Counted from the first letter of the stretch, positions 9,771-22,535 are shown. The stretch is DNA of 41,655 nt from Planctomycetota bacterium (GCA_026386955.1 JAPLMQ010000296.1:1-41655), one strand, 5' to 3'. Made by a program: numbers and translations. The notes: generated from the letters alone by a model not told the origin.

Positions 9771-10276
9771 GGGCGGAACATCGGCTCGGGCGGAGGGGAG
9801 AGGCGTGCGGGCATGATAGACGGCGCGGGGAACGGGACCAACTGCATGGGTGTCCTTCCAAAAGCTCGGGGAGTCTCCGCACCGGGCAGACGGCCCGGGA
9901 AAAAAGAGTGCGCCTCCTGTAAGACCCGCACAAGTGTCCGGCCAAATCCGGACAAACCCCCTGGGGGCCGCGCGCAACCCCTTGTCTTTCGGCGCGGAGA
10001 AAGTTTTTCGGCGGAATTCCGTGTGCGTTTTTGGCCTGAAAACGAGGGTGGCGCGCCCGAAATTGTCCTCTAATGTGCCCGCCGACGTTTCGCCGACATG
10101 CACCGCCGGGCCCGGCGCCGGCCCCCTCCGTGGTCTTTTGGCTCGCCTCGGCTCCGCCCCTTTTGGAAGGCGGCTGCGGATCGCCGTTCAGGCCGCGGCT
10201 GGGGTCGGATGCGAGACGAAATTGTCCCGCCGAAGGTTACCCGGCCGCGTCCCCGCGCCGCGTCACTCGCGCCGCT
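9771..10276. other. Intergenic region, 5' of the ABC transporter operon
   Basis: About 500 bases without a convincing gene. It must contain the promoter of the leftward operon, but I cannot point to clear -35/-10 boxes. The only distinct structure is an inverted repeat TGTCCGG-N6-CCGGACA at 9935-9954. That could be an operator or a small hairpin. Confidence 0.4.
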
Positions 10277-11104
10277 TCACTCGGCCGGCGCCTTCGTCGT
10301 CGTCGGCGGCGGGCCTGCGGGCTGCGTGGCGCTGGCGGCCTTGGTGAACCACCAGTGCTCCGTCCACTTCAGGACGACCAGGTTCTTCGTTCCGCGCTCG
10401 GCGGCGCGAAACGTGAACTCCGCATTGGGCGGACTGGACGTGAGCTCGCGCGAGAACCAGTAGCCGTCGGTCCACTTCTGCTCGTGCGGGCCCTGCCCGG
10501 GCTGGGTGCCGGCCAGGGTCGACGGCGCGAAAATCCCTCCGCCCGCGAGCGTCGAACTGGCGCCGATCGGCCCCGCGACGTGGCCGGGGTTCTGCAGCTC
10601 CACGGTGATCCAGACGTCGCCCGTGTCGGCCACGCGGTAGGTCCTGCGCCAGCGCAGCCCGTCGACCGTGTCGGAGAGGAGGGTGATCTGCCCGAAGGTG
10701 CCGTCGACCTGCCAGCAGTCGCCTTGGTCGAGCGCGGCGCGGGGCGGGAGCGTCGAGGTGGTCCAGCCCGGCGACTGCAGGAGGTTCGGCCCGCGGGCGC
10801 CTTCGACGAAGTGCTGCCTGCTGCGGTCGGCCTCCTTGGGGTCGGGCTCCCAGAACCAGGTCGGGCGATCCTGGGGGTGGTAGTCGACGATCGTTCCGCC
10901 GTGGGCGTCGATCATGATGGCGGAGCGCTTGCCGCGGACGCGGATGAGCGGCCGGCCGTCAACCTTCACGGTGTCGACGTTGGGGATCAGGGCAAGGCCG
11001 ACGGAGGCGTCGGCGCGTTTCCAGGAGGAGCAGCCGGGCGCGGTCAACACCAAGATGAGGATGGACGCGAGAGCCAGGGCGGCGTGGGGTTTCATGGCGG
11101 GCAT
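10277..11104 (-). CDS. Putative lipoprotein, unknown function
   Basis: This is a secreted protein of about 275 residues with a lipoprotein signal: a short N-terminus, the hydrophobic stretch ALALASILILVLTAPGC, and a Cys followed by SS. The lipobox APGC is slightly unusual (Pro at -2). The mature part has a beta-rich composition, with segments such as TWFWEPDPKEADR, WWTEH-like Trp-rich strands and a C-terminal Pro/Thr tail. This recalls planctomycetal DUF4380-like or galactose-mutarotase-fold proteins, which is only a suggestion. Two starts are possible, 11104 and 11095 (three codons apart), and no SD decides between them. The frame stays open upstream into the repeat block, but that is repeat sequence. 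The gene stands alone between two leftward operons. Confidence 0.7.
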   Translation of the reverse strand: MPAMKPHAALALASILILVLTAPGCSSWKRADASVGLALIPNVDTVKVDGRPLIRVRGKRSAIMIDAHGGTIVDYHPQDRPTWFWEPDPKEADRSRQHFVEGARGPNLLQSPGWTTSTLPPRAALDQGDCWQVDGTFGQITLLSDTVDGLRWRRTYRVADTGDVWITVELQNPGHVAGPIGASSTLAGGGIFAPSTLAGTQPGQGPHEQKWTDGYWFSRELTSSPPNAEFTFRAAERGTKNLVVLKWTEHWWFTKAASATQPAGPPPTTTKAPAE

Positions 11105-11167
11105 TTTATACGGGTTCCATCTGATCCCGCGCCGATGCCACGTTGGAGCGTGTTGAAAGGTTCGCCT

Positions 11168-11425
11168 TCTCCCATCAGGCGCAGCCTGATCCGAGACGGA
11201 CACTGTGTGTCCGAAGGCCGGGCGAGGCGGTACTCCGCCCGCGCGAATCGTCGGCCGCCATGAACGGCTTGGTTTCACGCGAGGCCTGTGCGAAAAGGCT
11301 TTTTTCCGGGCGCGTCGCGCGCTCTTGATGACGTCAACGACGCCCGCACTTCGCGCGGCGGGGTACCGCCTCGCCTTGACTTCGGACACACAGTGTCCGG
11401 CTCTGATCAGAAAAGGCGTTTCAAC
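11168..11425. repeat. Palindrome-rich interspersed element, copy A
   Basis: This is a ~258-base element whose two ends are imperfect inverted repeats of about 60 bases. The left end (about 11187-11245) contains CGGACACTGTGTGTCCG and GGCGAGGCGGTA; the right end contains TACCGCCTCGCC and CGGACACACAGTGTCCG. A further palindrome, ATCAGGC-GCA-GCCTGAT, opens the element. It closely matches copy C at 21381. It has no coding capacity for a transposase, so it looks like a MITE-type non-autonomous element. Confidence 0.75.
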
Positions 11426-11450
11426 GGAGCACGCTCCGGGGCCGGGGGCC

Positions 11451-11568
11451 AAAGGCTTTTTTCCGGGCGCGTCGCATGCTCTTGATGACGTCAACGACGC
11501 CCGCACTTCGCGCGGCGGGGTACCGCCTCGCCTTGATTTCGGACACACAGTGTCCGTCTCTGATCAGA
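11451..11568. repeat. Partial tandem copy B of the element
   Basis: Bases 11451-11568 repeat 11294-11411 with only a few changes, a direct tandem duplication with a 157-base period. It keeps the right half of the element, including TGATGACGTCAACGACGC and the CGGACACACAGTGTCCG end. It ends 15 bases before the addA stop codon. Confidence 0.8.
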
Positions 11569-11583
11569 CAAAGGCGCTTCACA

Positions 11584-14500
11584 TCACAGGTCGACCGTCA
11601 GCCCCGCGGCGACGAGGAGGAGGCGGGCGGCGACGGCGGAGGCGGGAAGGCCGAGCATGGCGGCGAGGGCTTCGCGGTAGGCGGCGATCTGGGGGCGGTA
11701 GGCTTCGATCATGGCGCTCCAGGCGTCGCGGTCTTCGGGGTCGACGCGGTCGGTCTTGAAGTCGAGCAGCTCGGCGGCGACGAGGCGGCCTTTGCGACGG
11801 GTGACGAGGACGCGGTCGAAGAGGCCGGTGAGCAATCGGCCTTCGACGCGGACGGCGAAGGGGCGCTCGCGCCAGAGGTCGAAGGTGGTGTCGGAGTCAG
11901 AGTCGGAGGCGGCGGTGTCGGCGTCAGTGTCGGCGGCGGCGGGGCGGGCGAGCGCGGCGCGCACGGCGGGGCGGCGCAGCATCGCGCGGAAGTCGGCGAG
12001 GTGTTTGGCCGCGAGGGTGGGATCGACGCGCATCGCCTTCGCGATGGCCAGCAGTGTGGCGTCGTCGGGGTCGGGCTGGGTGGACGCAGTGCGCGCGGAA
12101 TCGGGTCGCGCGGACTCAGGGTGCACGGACTTGGACGGCGCGGATTCGAACAAAGTGGAATCGGACTGCGTGGACTCGGCCGACGTGGCTTCCATCGGCG
12201 CGAGGAAGTCGACCTGCTCGAACCATGTGTGGATGAGCGACCCGCGGGCCCGCCCGGGCGAGGGCTCGAGGGCGAGGAGGTCCTCGATGCGGATGCGCCC
12301 CTGGCTCTCCAGCGACGAGGGGCTGACCTGAGGCCAGGAGCGGGCGGGCCGGCCCGAGGCCCAGTCGGCGGGCGGGGCGGGGGCGGACGGCGGCGCGGGC
12401 TTGGGGGCCGGGGCCTTGGGGGCGGAGGCGTGCCAGCCGGGATCGCCCGCGCTGAAGAGGATGCGGCCGCCCTCGAAGAGCGCGGGGTCGCGCAACGCCT
12501 CGCGCCGCGCGTCGTCATCGCCTTCGCCTCTCATCGGCGCGAGGGCCCGGCGGATGATCGAGGCGTACGACGCGTTGCTGAAGCCCACGGCGCATGGCGT
12601 GCCGTTCTTGTTGGCCTGCAGCGGCTTGACGAAGAGGTGCAGCGCGAAGCGGGCCCGGGTGAGCGCGACGTAGAGCCCGCTGAGGTCGTCGTGCAGCCGG
12701 CGGCGGCGCTCCTGCTCGTAGGCGCGCTCGACGTCGGGCAGCATCGCGCGGATCTCCTTCTTCACGCTGCGGTAGACGCCGCTGACCGCGCTCGTGGGCG
12801 TCGGGCGCTCGAGATATGCGATCGCCTGCCTTACCTCGGCGACCTTCTTCTCCAACTCCGGCAGCACGACGACGTCGAACTCCAGCCCCTTGGCCTTGTG
12901 GACGGTCATGACGCGCACGGCGGCGGGTGAGGGCTCCTCGATGGGCGTGGCCCGGACGAAGTCGACGAACTGGCGCGGGCGGAGGGTGAGGGCGGGGTCG
13001 TAGGCGTCGGCGAGCTCGACGAGCTGGCTGAGGCGCCGGCCGCCGCGGGGGTCGCAGGCGGGAGCGAGGGCGCGGGCCCAGTCGGCGACGACGCGGGCGT
13101 AGCCGTGCTGCAGGAGATCGGTGCGGATCGCTAGGGCGACGCGCTCAAGGGCTCGCGGGTCGGCGGCGCGGAGGCCGAGCGTTGGGGCGAGAGGCGAGTG
13201 GAGGACGTGGAAGGCGCAGGCGGTGTCGCCGGGGTGGTCGGCCAAGGTGAGGGCCGAGAGGATGAGGGTCACGGCGGGGTCGTCGTCGACGGTGATGCCC
13301 GACTCGCCGCTGGCCTCGACGCCGTGGGCGCGGAGGCGGTCAAGCAGGTGGCGAGCGGTGTCGTTCCGCGCGGTGAGGATGCCCACGCCGCGCCCGGGGT
13401 TTTGTTGGACGATCTGGGCGACGCGCTGGGCGACGAAGTCGAGGTGGGCCGCGTCGCGGGTTGTGATCGGCGCGCCTTCTTCACCGCTGCCATCGCCGCC
13501 CGATTCCTCATCTGAAGTCTCGGACGGGCCGTCGTCTTCGCCACCCGCCGGCTCTGCGGTGGCCTGCAGCTCGACGTAGCCGGGCAGCTCGCGGGCCGCG
13601 GTGTGCGTGTTGAAGCCCTTCTGCCAGGCGGCGACCCCGTCGGCGAGGCCTTCGAGGATGTGGGCCATCGCGTCGCCGGCGAAGACGGCGTTGACTGCGT
13701 CGAGCACGACCTGCGAGGAGCGGAAGCTGACGTCCATCGAGGAGGTCGCGTCGGGCGGGAGCTGGAGGTCGTCGTCGAGTTGGTCGAAGAGCTCGGCCGA
13801 GCCGCCGCGCCAGCCGTAGATCGCCTGCTTGACGTCGCCGACGCAGAAGAAGGTGCGCTCGCCGTCGCCGTAGGCGGTGATCTCGCGGGCGAGGGGGAGC
13901 AGGACGCGCCACTGCTCGGGGCTGGTGTCCTGGAACTCGTCGAGGAGCATGTGGCCGACGCGTCCGTCGAGGCGGTAGTAGATCTCCTGGAGGTCCTCGT
14001 CGCTGAGGTCCTCGCCGGAGAGATGGCGGGCGAGGCGGTGGGGGAGGTCGGAGAAGAGGAGGACGCCCGCGGCGGCGCGGAGGCGGGAGAAGTGGAGGTC
14101 GTACCGCTGCATGAGGTCGAAGGTGGCGGCGTTGAGGTCGACGTAGCGCCCGACGATGCGGGCGCGGGCGTGGATGATGAGCGGGGTGTAGGCGGCGATG
14201 ACGTCGTCGGGCATCGGCGCCGGGCCGTACTTCGGATTGCCCTCGAGGATGTTCTTCGCGGGGCCTTTTCCGAGGAAGTTGTCCCAGTCGTTGAAGCAGG
14301 CTGCGGCGTGGCTTTTTTCGATCGCGTTGCGGATGCCCTTGCCGAGCTTGGGGTTCTGCCCGACGGCGGAGAGGGCCTGGATCGCGAGCTGAAGATCCGC
14401 GTCGGCGAGCGCGCCGGCGGGCATGGGGACGCGGTTCCACGCCGCGGGTTCGGGCGCGCCGCGGTAGACGTCGTGGAGCTTGGAGACGATCTGGTCGATC

Positions 14501-15039
14501 GCGCGGGTGACGGAGGATTGGGCGGAGTCGTGGTGCAGCCTGCGGAGGAGGTCGAGCAGGACGGCGGGCTCGTCGTCGGCGAGGAGGGCCTCGATGGCGG
14601 CGGCGCGGAGCTCGACGACGCGCGGGTCGTCCATCGAGGACATGGCGGCGACCGCGGGGATCTCCAGCTCGTAGCGGAAGGAGTTGGCGAGGCGGGCGAA
14701 GAAGCTGTCGAGCGTGGAGATCGAGACGCGGTGGAGCGATGCGCAGAGCGTCGCGAGAAGCTGCTGGCAGTCGGCGCGGGAGAGGCGGTCGTCGCCCAGG
14801 TCCTTGGCGAGGGCGGCGGCCTCGCGCGGGTCGATCGCGGCCCGGCCCAGGCGGACCAGGACGCGCCCGAGGATCTCGCCCGCGGCCTTGCGGGTGAAGG
14901 TGGTGGCGAGGATCGTGCGCGGGGCCTGCCCCGTGTGCAGGAGGGCGAGGTAGCGCGTGGCGAGGCGATAGGTCTTGCCGCTCCCGGCCGAGGCGCGGAG
15001 GACTTGGTGGGCGAGGGGATGGGCGTCGTCGCGGCTCAT
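11584..15039 (-). CDS. addA: AddA/RecB-like UvrD-family helicase-nuclease
   Basis: This is the 1151-residue helicase-nuclease subunit of an AddAB-type double-strand-break resection enzyme. Walker A is ASAGSGKT (16-23), motif Ia TTFTRKAAGE (46-55), Walker B LLDEFQDTSPEQW (365-377) and motif III GDVKQAIYGWRGG (401-413). Motif V is VHKAKGLEFDVVVLPE and motif VI YVALTRAR. The C-terminal RecB-type nuclease has LLDFKTD with Asp1093 and Lys1095. ATG 15039 overlaps the addB TGA by 4 bases; upstream in-frame sequence belongs to addB in another frame. The linker before the nuclease contains seven pentapeptide repeats (bases 12073-12177). No frameshift or stop is seen. If addB is truly broken, this subunit would lack its partner. 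Confidence 0.93.
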   Translation of the reverse strand: MSRDDAHPLAHQVLRASAGSGKTYRLATRYLALLHTGQAPRTILATTFTRKAAGEILGRVLVRLGRAAIDPREAAALAKDLGDDRLSRADCQQLLATLCASLHRVSISTLDSFFARLANSFRYELEIPAVAAMSSMDDPRVVELRAAAIEALLADDEPAVLLDLLRRLHHDSAQSSVTRAIDQIVSKLHDVYRGAPEPAAWNRVPMPAGALADADLQLAIQALSAVGQNPKLGKGIRNAIEKSHAAACFNDWDNFLGKGPAKNILEGNPKYGPAPMPDDVIAAYTPLIIHARARIVGRYVDLNAATFDLMQRYDLHFSRLRAAAGVLLFSDLPHRLARHLSGEDLSDEDLQEIYYRLDGRVGHMLLDEFQDTSPEQWRVLLPLAREITAYGDGERTFFCVGDVKQAIYGWRGGSAELFDQLDDDLQLPPDATSSMDVSFRSSQVVLDAVNAVFAGDAMAHILEGLADGVAAWQKGFNTHTAARELPGYVELQATAEPAGGEDDGPSETSDEESGGDGSGEEGAPITTRDAAHLDFVAQRVAQIVQQNPGRGVGILTARNDTARHLLDRLRAHGVEASGESGITVDDDPAVTLILSALTLADHPGDTACAFHVLHSPLAPTLGLRAADPRALERVALAIRTDLLQHGYARVVADWARALAPACDPRGGRRLSQLVELADAYDPALTLRPRQFVDFVRATPIEEPSPAAVRVMTVHKAKGLEFDVVVLPELEKKVAEVRQAIAYLERPTPTSAVSGVYRSVKKEIRAMLPDVERAYEQERRRRLHDDLSGLYVALTRARFALHLFVKPLQANKNGTPCAVGFSNASYASIIRRALAPMRGEGDDDARREALRDPALFEGGRILFSAGDPGWHASAPKAPAPKPAPPSAPAPPADWASGRPARSWPQVSPSSLESQGRIRIEDLLALEPSPGRARGSLIHTWFEQVDFLAPMEATSAESTQSDSTLFESAPSKSVHPESARPDSARTASTQPDPDDATLLAIAKAMRVDPTLAAKHLADFRAMLRRPAVRAALARPAAADTDADTAASDSDSDTTFDLWRERPFAVRVEGRLLTGLFDRVLVTRRKGRLVAAELLDFKTDRVDPEDRDAWSAMIEAYRPQIAAYREALAAMLGLPASAVAARLLLVAAGLTVDL
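12073..12177 (-). repeat. 15-base minisatellite inside addA
   Basis: Seven degenerate in-frame 15-base units encode pentapeptides of the form [E/D]S[T/A/V]xx: ESTQS, DSTLF, ESAPS, KSVHP, ESARP, DSART and ASTQP. They lie in the linker between the helicase and nuclease domains of AddA. Confidence 0.75.
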
Positions 15040-17750
15040 GTGCCGGCGCTCCCTTCGCCGCCGCTCCCGCCCGCGCGGATGACGCGGGCGCGGTCGAGGC
15101 TCAGGTCCATGCAGATCGAGCCCAGCCCGTCGTCGAACTTCGGCGGCTCGGTGGGTGGCCAGAAGATGCTTTGGCGGATCGCGCGGACGATCCGGCGGGC
15201 CTCCTCCTCGGCGTGGGCGAGTTCCTCCTCGCTCCACTCCGCGGCGGCGAGCCCGGTCTCGGCGAGCTTCTTGGGAAGCAGGACGTAGCCCAGCGCGCAG
15301 GCCCCCTCGAGCCCCGCGGCGCGGGCGAGCAGGCGGTAGAGCGGGAGCTGCAAGTCGACCCATTCGCCCTTGAAGCGATGGGTTTTCTCGGGGAATTCGC
15401 CTTTGTCGCCGGTCTTGTAGTCGAGGATGCGCAGGCCCTTCTCGGGGTGGCGGTCGATGCGGTCGATGCGCCCGACGATGCGGAAGGGCTGGCCGTCGAC
15501 GGGGAAGGGGGCGGCGAAGCGCTTCTCGGTCTGGATGGCGATGGACCAGCCGTCGCGGGTCTCCTGGGCCTGCCAGCGGGCGAAGGCAGCGAGGCGTTGG
15601 CGGAGCTGTTCGCGCTGGAGGGTGATGGCGACGGTGGGCTGTTGGCCGTAGGTGAGCCGGCAGGCGCGGTCGAGCTCTTCGTTGAGGAAGTCGGCGATGT
15701 CGGCGGGGTTGTCAGAGGTTGCGAGCGGGCCTTGGCCGAAGTTCTCGAGGACCTTGTGGGCGAGGTTGCCGAAGGCGGGGGCGGAGAGCTCGACGGCGCG
15801 GTCGTCGAGCGTATCGAGCTTGCAGACGTGCTTGAGGTAGAAGCGGTAGGGGCAGGCGAGGTAGTCGCGGAAGGCGGTGACGTTGAGCTCCTCGATGGCG
15901 GCGAGGGGTGCGACGGGCGGGGGGATGACGAGGCGCGAGCGCTTGCCGGTGGGGAGCAGCGGCGGGGGCGGGGCCGGCTCCTCGGAATGGTCGTAGAAGC
16001 GCCCGATCCGGCGAGCGAGTTCGTCGCCCGCGCAGGCGAGGAGGAGCCGGCTGGGGGTGAGCGGATCGTCGTCGGCGGAGCGGCGGCCGGCGACGAGGCG
16101 GACGTGGGGGCGTGAGTGGAGGATGGCGGTGAGGGCCATGAGGTCGCGGGCGTGGCGGCGGCGGTTGTCGAGCAGGCCCAGGTCGCGGCGGAGGCTGTCG
16201 GGGAGGAAGGCGTCGTGGTTGACGCTCTCGGGGATCATGCCTTCGTTGACGCCGGTGACGATGAGGTGGGGCGCGTCGTCGAGTTGGAGCTCGAGCCAGC
16301 CGAGGATCTCGACGGCGGCGGAGGCGGGCTCGGGGGGCGGGGGGGCGAGGTCGCGCACGCGCGAGAGGGTGAGGGCGATGGCGTCGGAGAGGGAGAGGGC
16401 GAGGTTGGAGGGGTCCGCGTTTGCGGCGGCGGTTGTGGCGGCGTTTGCGCCGACGTTGTCGAGTTGGGCCTGTTCTCGCAGGGCTTGGCCCAGGGCGCGG
16501 AGGGCGTACACGAGCGGGGCGTCGTCGGGGTGGTGGCGGTCGAGCGGGCGGCGGGCGTAGAGCTTGGTGAGGGCGTCGGCGATCGGCGCGCTCCACTCGG
16601 AGAGGCGGCGTTTCTTGGCCTGCATCGGCGCGCCGGCGAGTTCGGGGGGGAGGAGCGTGTCGATGGCCTCGACCACGGCCTTGAGCGGGCCGGTGATGTG
16701 CGGGGGGCCGATGAGGTGGCGCGAGACGCGGCGCTGGACGTATTCGGTGAGGTATTTGTCGAGAAGCGTGAGCCAGCCGGTGACGGAGTCGCGCACGCCC
16801 GGGCCCAGGGCGTGGAGGAGGAAGGATTCGACGTCGGGATGGCGGAGGAGGGCGGCGAAGTCGTCGAACCGCCGGCGGTCGAGGAAGCGGGCCCAGGCAT
16901 CGAGGAAGAGGGCGGGGCGCGAGAGCGAGACGGGGCGGCCGGCGGCGGCGCGGGCGGGGAGGCCGGCGAGCTCGAAGGTGCGCTCGACGAGCGGGGCGAG
17001 GGCTTCGTCGCCCAGGCCGAGGGTGATTTGGTCGGGGGCGGGGGCGGGCGTTGGCTAGATGGCAACGCCGGCGTCGAGGCGCGAGGCGACGGAGGCGCTG
17101 CCCGCTTCGAGCGCGCGGAGGAGGTCGATGCGGGCGGCCTGCGGATCGACGAGGCCTTGGCGGGCGAGGGCGGATTGATAGTCGGCCTGCAGCGCGGCCA
17201 GCGCCTCCCAGCGTTCGCTGTCGTCGAACTCGAAGGCGCCCCCGCAGCGCTTCAGGACGTCGCGGTGGGTGACCGCCTCGGCGGCGAGGGCGTCGTGCAG
17301 CCGGTGGAGGTCGTTGGCGAGGCTCAGCCAGGGGCGGAGGTCGCCGGCGGGCGGGGGGACGGGGACGATGAGGCGGAGGGTGGCGTCGTCGGCGGCGCGG
17401 AGGCTGGCCACGCGGGCGAGGAGGCAGCGGAGTTCGTCGGCGGGGCGGGCGCTGGGAGTGGGTGAAAGCTCCGGCGGGCAGAGCAGGTCGAAGAGATCGC
17501 CCGGGGTGGCGTGCTGGGGAGGCGAGAGCAGCCGATCGTCCGCGGCCTCGACGAGGAGTTCGAGGAGGCGGCGGCCGGAGCGTCGCCCGGGGGTGACGAG
17601 GATGACGCGGGAGAGGTCTACTTCAGGGAAGACGTCAGCGAGGGAACCGTCGGGCGGGCCGTCGGATGAGCCGAAGGTCTCGGCGAGCCAGCGAGCGGCC
17701 CGCGGCAGGCACGGGCCGTCCCATCCCAGAAAAACCCGTTCGATTGGCAT
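15036..17750 (-). CDS. addB: AddB-like PD-(D/E)XK nuclease subunit, interrupted by in-frame TAG
   Basis: This is the second subunit of the AddAB enzyme: an inactivated UvrD-like helicase core with a C-terminal nuclease. The frame from ATG 17750 ([12 protein letters not shown]) to TGA 15036 covers 904 codons. It is open except for one TAG at 17055-17057, codon 232. The frame is identical on both sides, and the codons just after the stop ([19 protein letters not shown]) read as normal AddB sequence well before the next Met. This is therefore one gene, not two. The nuclease site has GRIDRID (Asp763) and ILDYKTG (Asp777, Lys779), preceded by [12 protein letters not shown]. The terminal Cys cluster of the Fe-S AddB proteins seems absent. 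Its stop overlaps the addA start. It may be a pseudogene, a sequencing error, or a read-through gene. Confidence 0.85.
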
Positions 17751-17829
17751 GCGTGGGCGATTGTAGGGCTTGGTGGCGGGGCGTCGCCAGTGCTCGGGCG
17801 GGCGTCGAACGAGGCCCTTGGAGGCGTCA

Positions 17830-17858
17830 TTGGATTTCCCGCGCGTTTCCGCTAACAT
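17830..17858 (+). promoter_or_regulatory. Candidate sigma-70 promoter of carB
   Basis: TTGGAT (17830-17835) and TAACAT (17853-17858) are separated by 17 bases. Each matches the consensus at four of six positions. Transcription would start near 17865, giving a leader of about 38 bases before the carB ATG. Confidence 0.4.
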
Positions 17859-17902
17859 TCGCCCCGTTTGCCCCTGCCCAATTCCCACACCGACTCAACG
17901 AC

Positions 17903-21346
<3,444 letters not shown>

Positions 21347-21380
21347 TCCGGATCGCGGTGGGGCCTCGTGCCCAGCCCCA

Positions 21381-21640
21381 TCTCCCATCAGGCGCAGCCT
21401 GATCCGAGACGGACACTGTGTGTCCGAAGACCGGGCGAGGCGGCACTCCGCCCGCGCGGATCGCCGGCCGTCATGAACCGTCGGATTTCACGCGAGGCCT
21501 GCGCGAGGAACATCTTTCCGAACGCGTCGTCCGTTCTTGATGACGTCAACAACGCTGGCACTTCGCGCGGGCGGGGTACCGCCTCGCTCCATCTTCGGGG
21601 ACACAGTCCCCGTCTCTGATCAGACAAAGGCGTTTCAACA
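21381..21640. repeat. Palindrome-rich interspersed element, copy C
   Basis: This second full copy of the 11168-11425 element starts 35 bases after the carB stop. The left end is nearly identical to copy A (CGGACACTGTGTGTCCG). The right-end palindrome is changed on both arms, from CGGACAC-ACA-GTGTCCG to CGGGGAC-ACA-GTCCCCG, so pairing is kept. The ends again form an inverted repeat of about 60 bases. Confidence 0.75.
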
Positions 21641-21674
21641 GGGATTCGGCGCGCAGCCGCACCGCGCCACCCAA

Positions 21675-21712
21675 AGAAAAAACCCAGGCACGCAGTGCCT
21701 GGGCTTTGTGTT
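21675..21712. terminator. Intrinsic terminator, mainly for the PilZ gene
   Basis: CCCAGGCA (21683-21690) pairs with TGCCTGGG (21696-21703) over a 5-base loop. On the minus strand it is followed by a run of six T, so it best ends the leftward PilZ transcript. The plus-strand tail (CTTTGTGTTT) is weaker but may also end carB transcription. Confidence 0.75.
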
Positions 21713-21745
21713 TGGTTGAATGTCCGCGGCGCGCCTTCCGAACGC

Positions 21746-22213
21746 TCACGCCACCTCGCCCGGGGCGAGGTAGAGGGCCGGCTCGTTGCTCTTCGCGGGC
21801 TTGTCGCCGTCGCGGATCGCGGCGGGGTCGATGCCCAGCAGGCACATCATCCCGGTCTCGATGCAGAACTGCGTGCCGATGAGGTAGACCCCGGCCTGCA
21901 CCTCACGGCAATGGCGGATGACGATGCCCTGGTGGCCCACCGCGTAGCCGCGGTGCAGAAAGGCGATGCGCCAGGTGGAGTTCAGCTCCAGGGGTTGCGG
22001 GCAGATGAAGCCCACGCCCCCGCGGCCGATGTCGCGCAGCAGGACCTGGATCGGCCCGGAATTGGACGGGCCACGCTCCATGTCCGAAAGCTCGGCGTCG
22101 CCCCGGAGGACGAACCGGCGATAGGCGCGAAGTTTTTGCTCTGATTGTGGGTTGCGCAGGCTTTCGAGCTTCGCCAACTCCGCCAACAACTGCTGAGGTC
22201 CCGACGAGTCCAT
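21746..22213 (-). CDS. PilZ-domain protein, putative c-di-GMP receptor
   Basis: This 155-residue cytoplasmic protein consists of a short N-terminal helix followed by a PilZ-like beta-barrel. The switch motif RxxxR is present as R29-AYR-R33. The second motif appears as DIGRGG (61-66), in which the usual Ser of (D/N)xSxxG is Gly, so c-di-GMP binding is probable but not certain. The barrel strands continue through the WRIAFLHRG and GVYLIGTQF segments. The C-terminal ~35 residues (after CIETGMMCLLGID) are outside the domain. The gene is monocistronic, with a hairpin terminator after it. No cyclase or phosphodiesterase lies nearby, so its output pathway is unknown. Confidence 0.8.
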   Translation of the reverse strand: MDSSGPQQLLAELAKLESLRNPQSEQKLRAYRRFVLRGDAELSDMERGPSNSGPIQVLLRDIGRGGVGFICPQPLELNSTWRIAFLHRGYAVGHQGIVIRHCREVQAGVYLIGTQFCIETGMMCLLGIDPAAIRDGDKPAKSNEPALYLAPGEVA

Positions 22214-22535
22214 GGTACTTCCTTTGCCCAGGTCCGATCCGGCGACGTGGCCGGGGACAAACCCAAAGCTTGAGCCAAGTATCCTGCGGCTCCCCCTGAC
22301 TTGGATAGCATCGGCTCGGAAGCGGCGCCGCTTGAGAAATGCGGACCCAATCGCCCGGGATTCGCGTGAAATACCCTCTAATCGGTCGGGTAAGGGCGGT
22401 TCTTCGCCAAACGTTCACGCGGTCGCTCGCGATGACCCTAAATCAAGGCCAGCAGGGGGCTTGGGCAGCCTGACCGGCGCATAAAAAACCCGCCTGGATG
22501 GCGGGTGTGGGAGCGAGTGACAAACCGACCCAGAC
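22214..22535. other. Intergenic region 5' of the PilZ gene
   Basis: About 320 bases without a gene. Its right-hand part (22483-22506) is the terminator of the leftward lipoprotein gene. The remainder should hold the PilZ-gene promoter; I see no clear boxes and no other structure. Confidence 0.4.
22483..22506 (-). terminator. Intrinsic terminator of the small lipoprotein gene
   Basis: On the minus strand, ACCCGCC-ATCCA-GGCGGGT (22506-22488) is followed by six T (22488-22483). This is a classical rho-independent terminator about 30 bases after the stop codon of the lipoprotein gene. Confidence 0.85.

Noticed and set aside
9771..10103. N-terminal extension of the ABC ATPase
   Set aside because: The extension has no family character, includes an inverted repeat and is not needed, since homology starts at the Met at 9770.
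11105..11548. Extended coding frame upstream of the lipoprotein gene at 10277
   Set aside because: The open frame runs through the palindromic repeats (peptides such as GHTVSVSDQ come from repeat sequence); the lipoprotein signal starts at 11104 or 11095.
15036..16796. Separate short nuclease gene starting at the Met at 16796
   Set aside because: AddB-like sequence continues upstream of that Met without a frame change up to the TAG at 17055, so the Met is internal to one gene.
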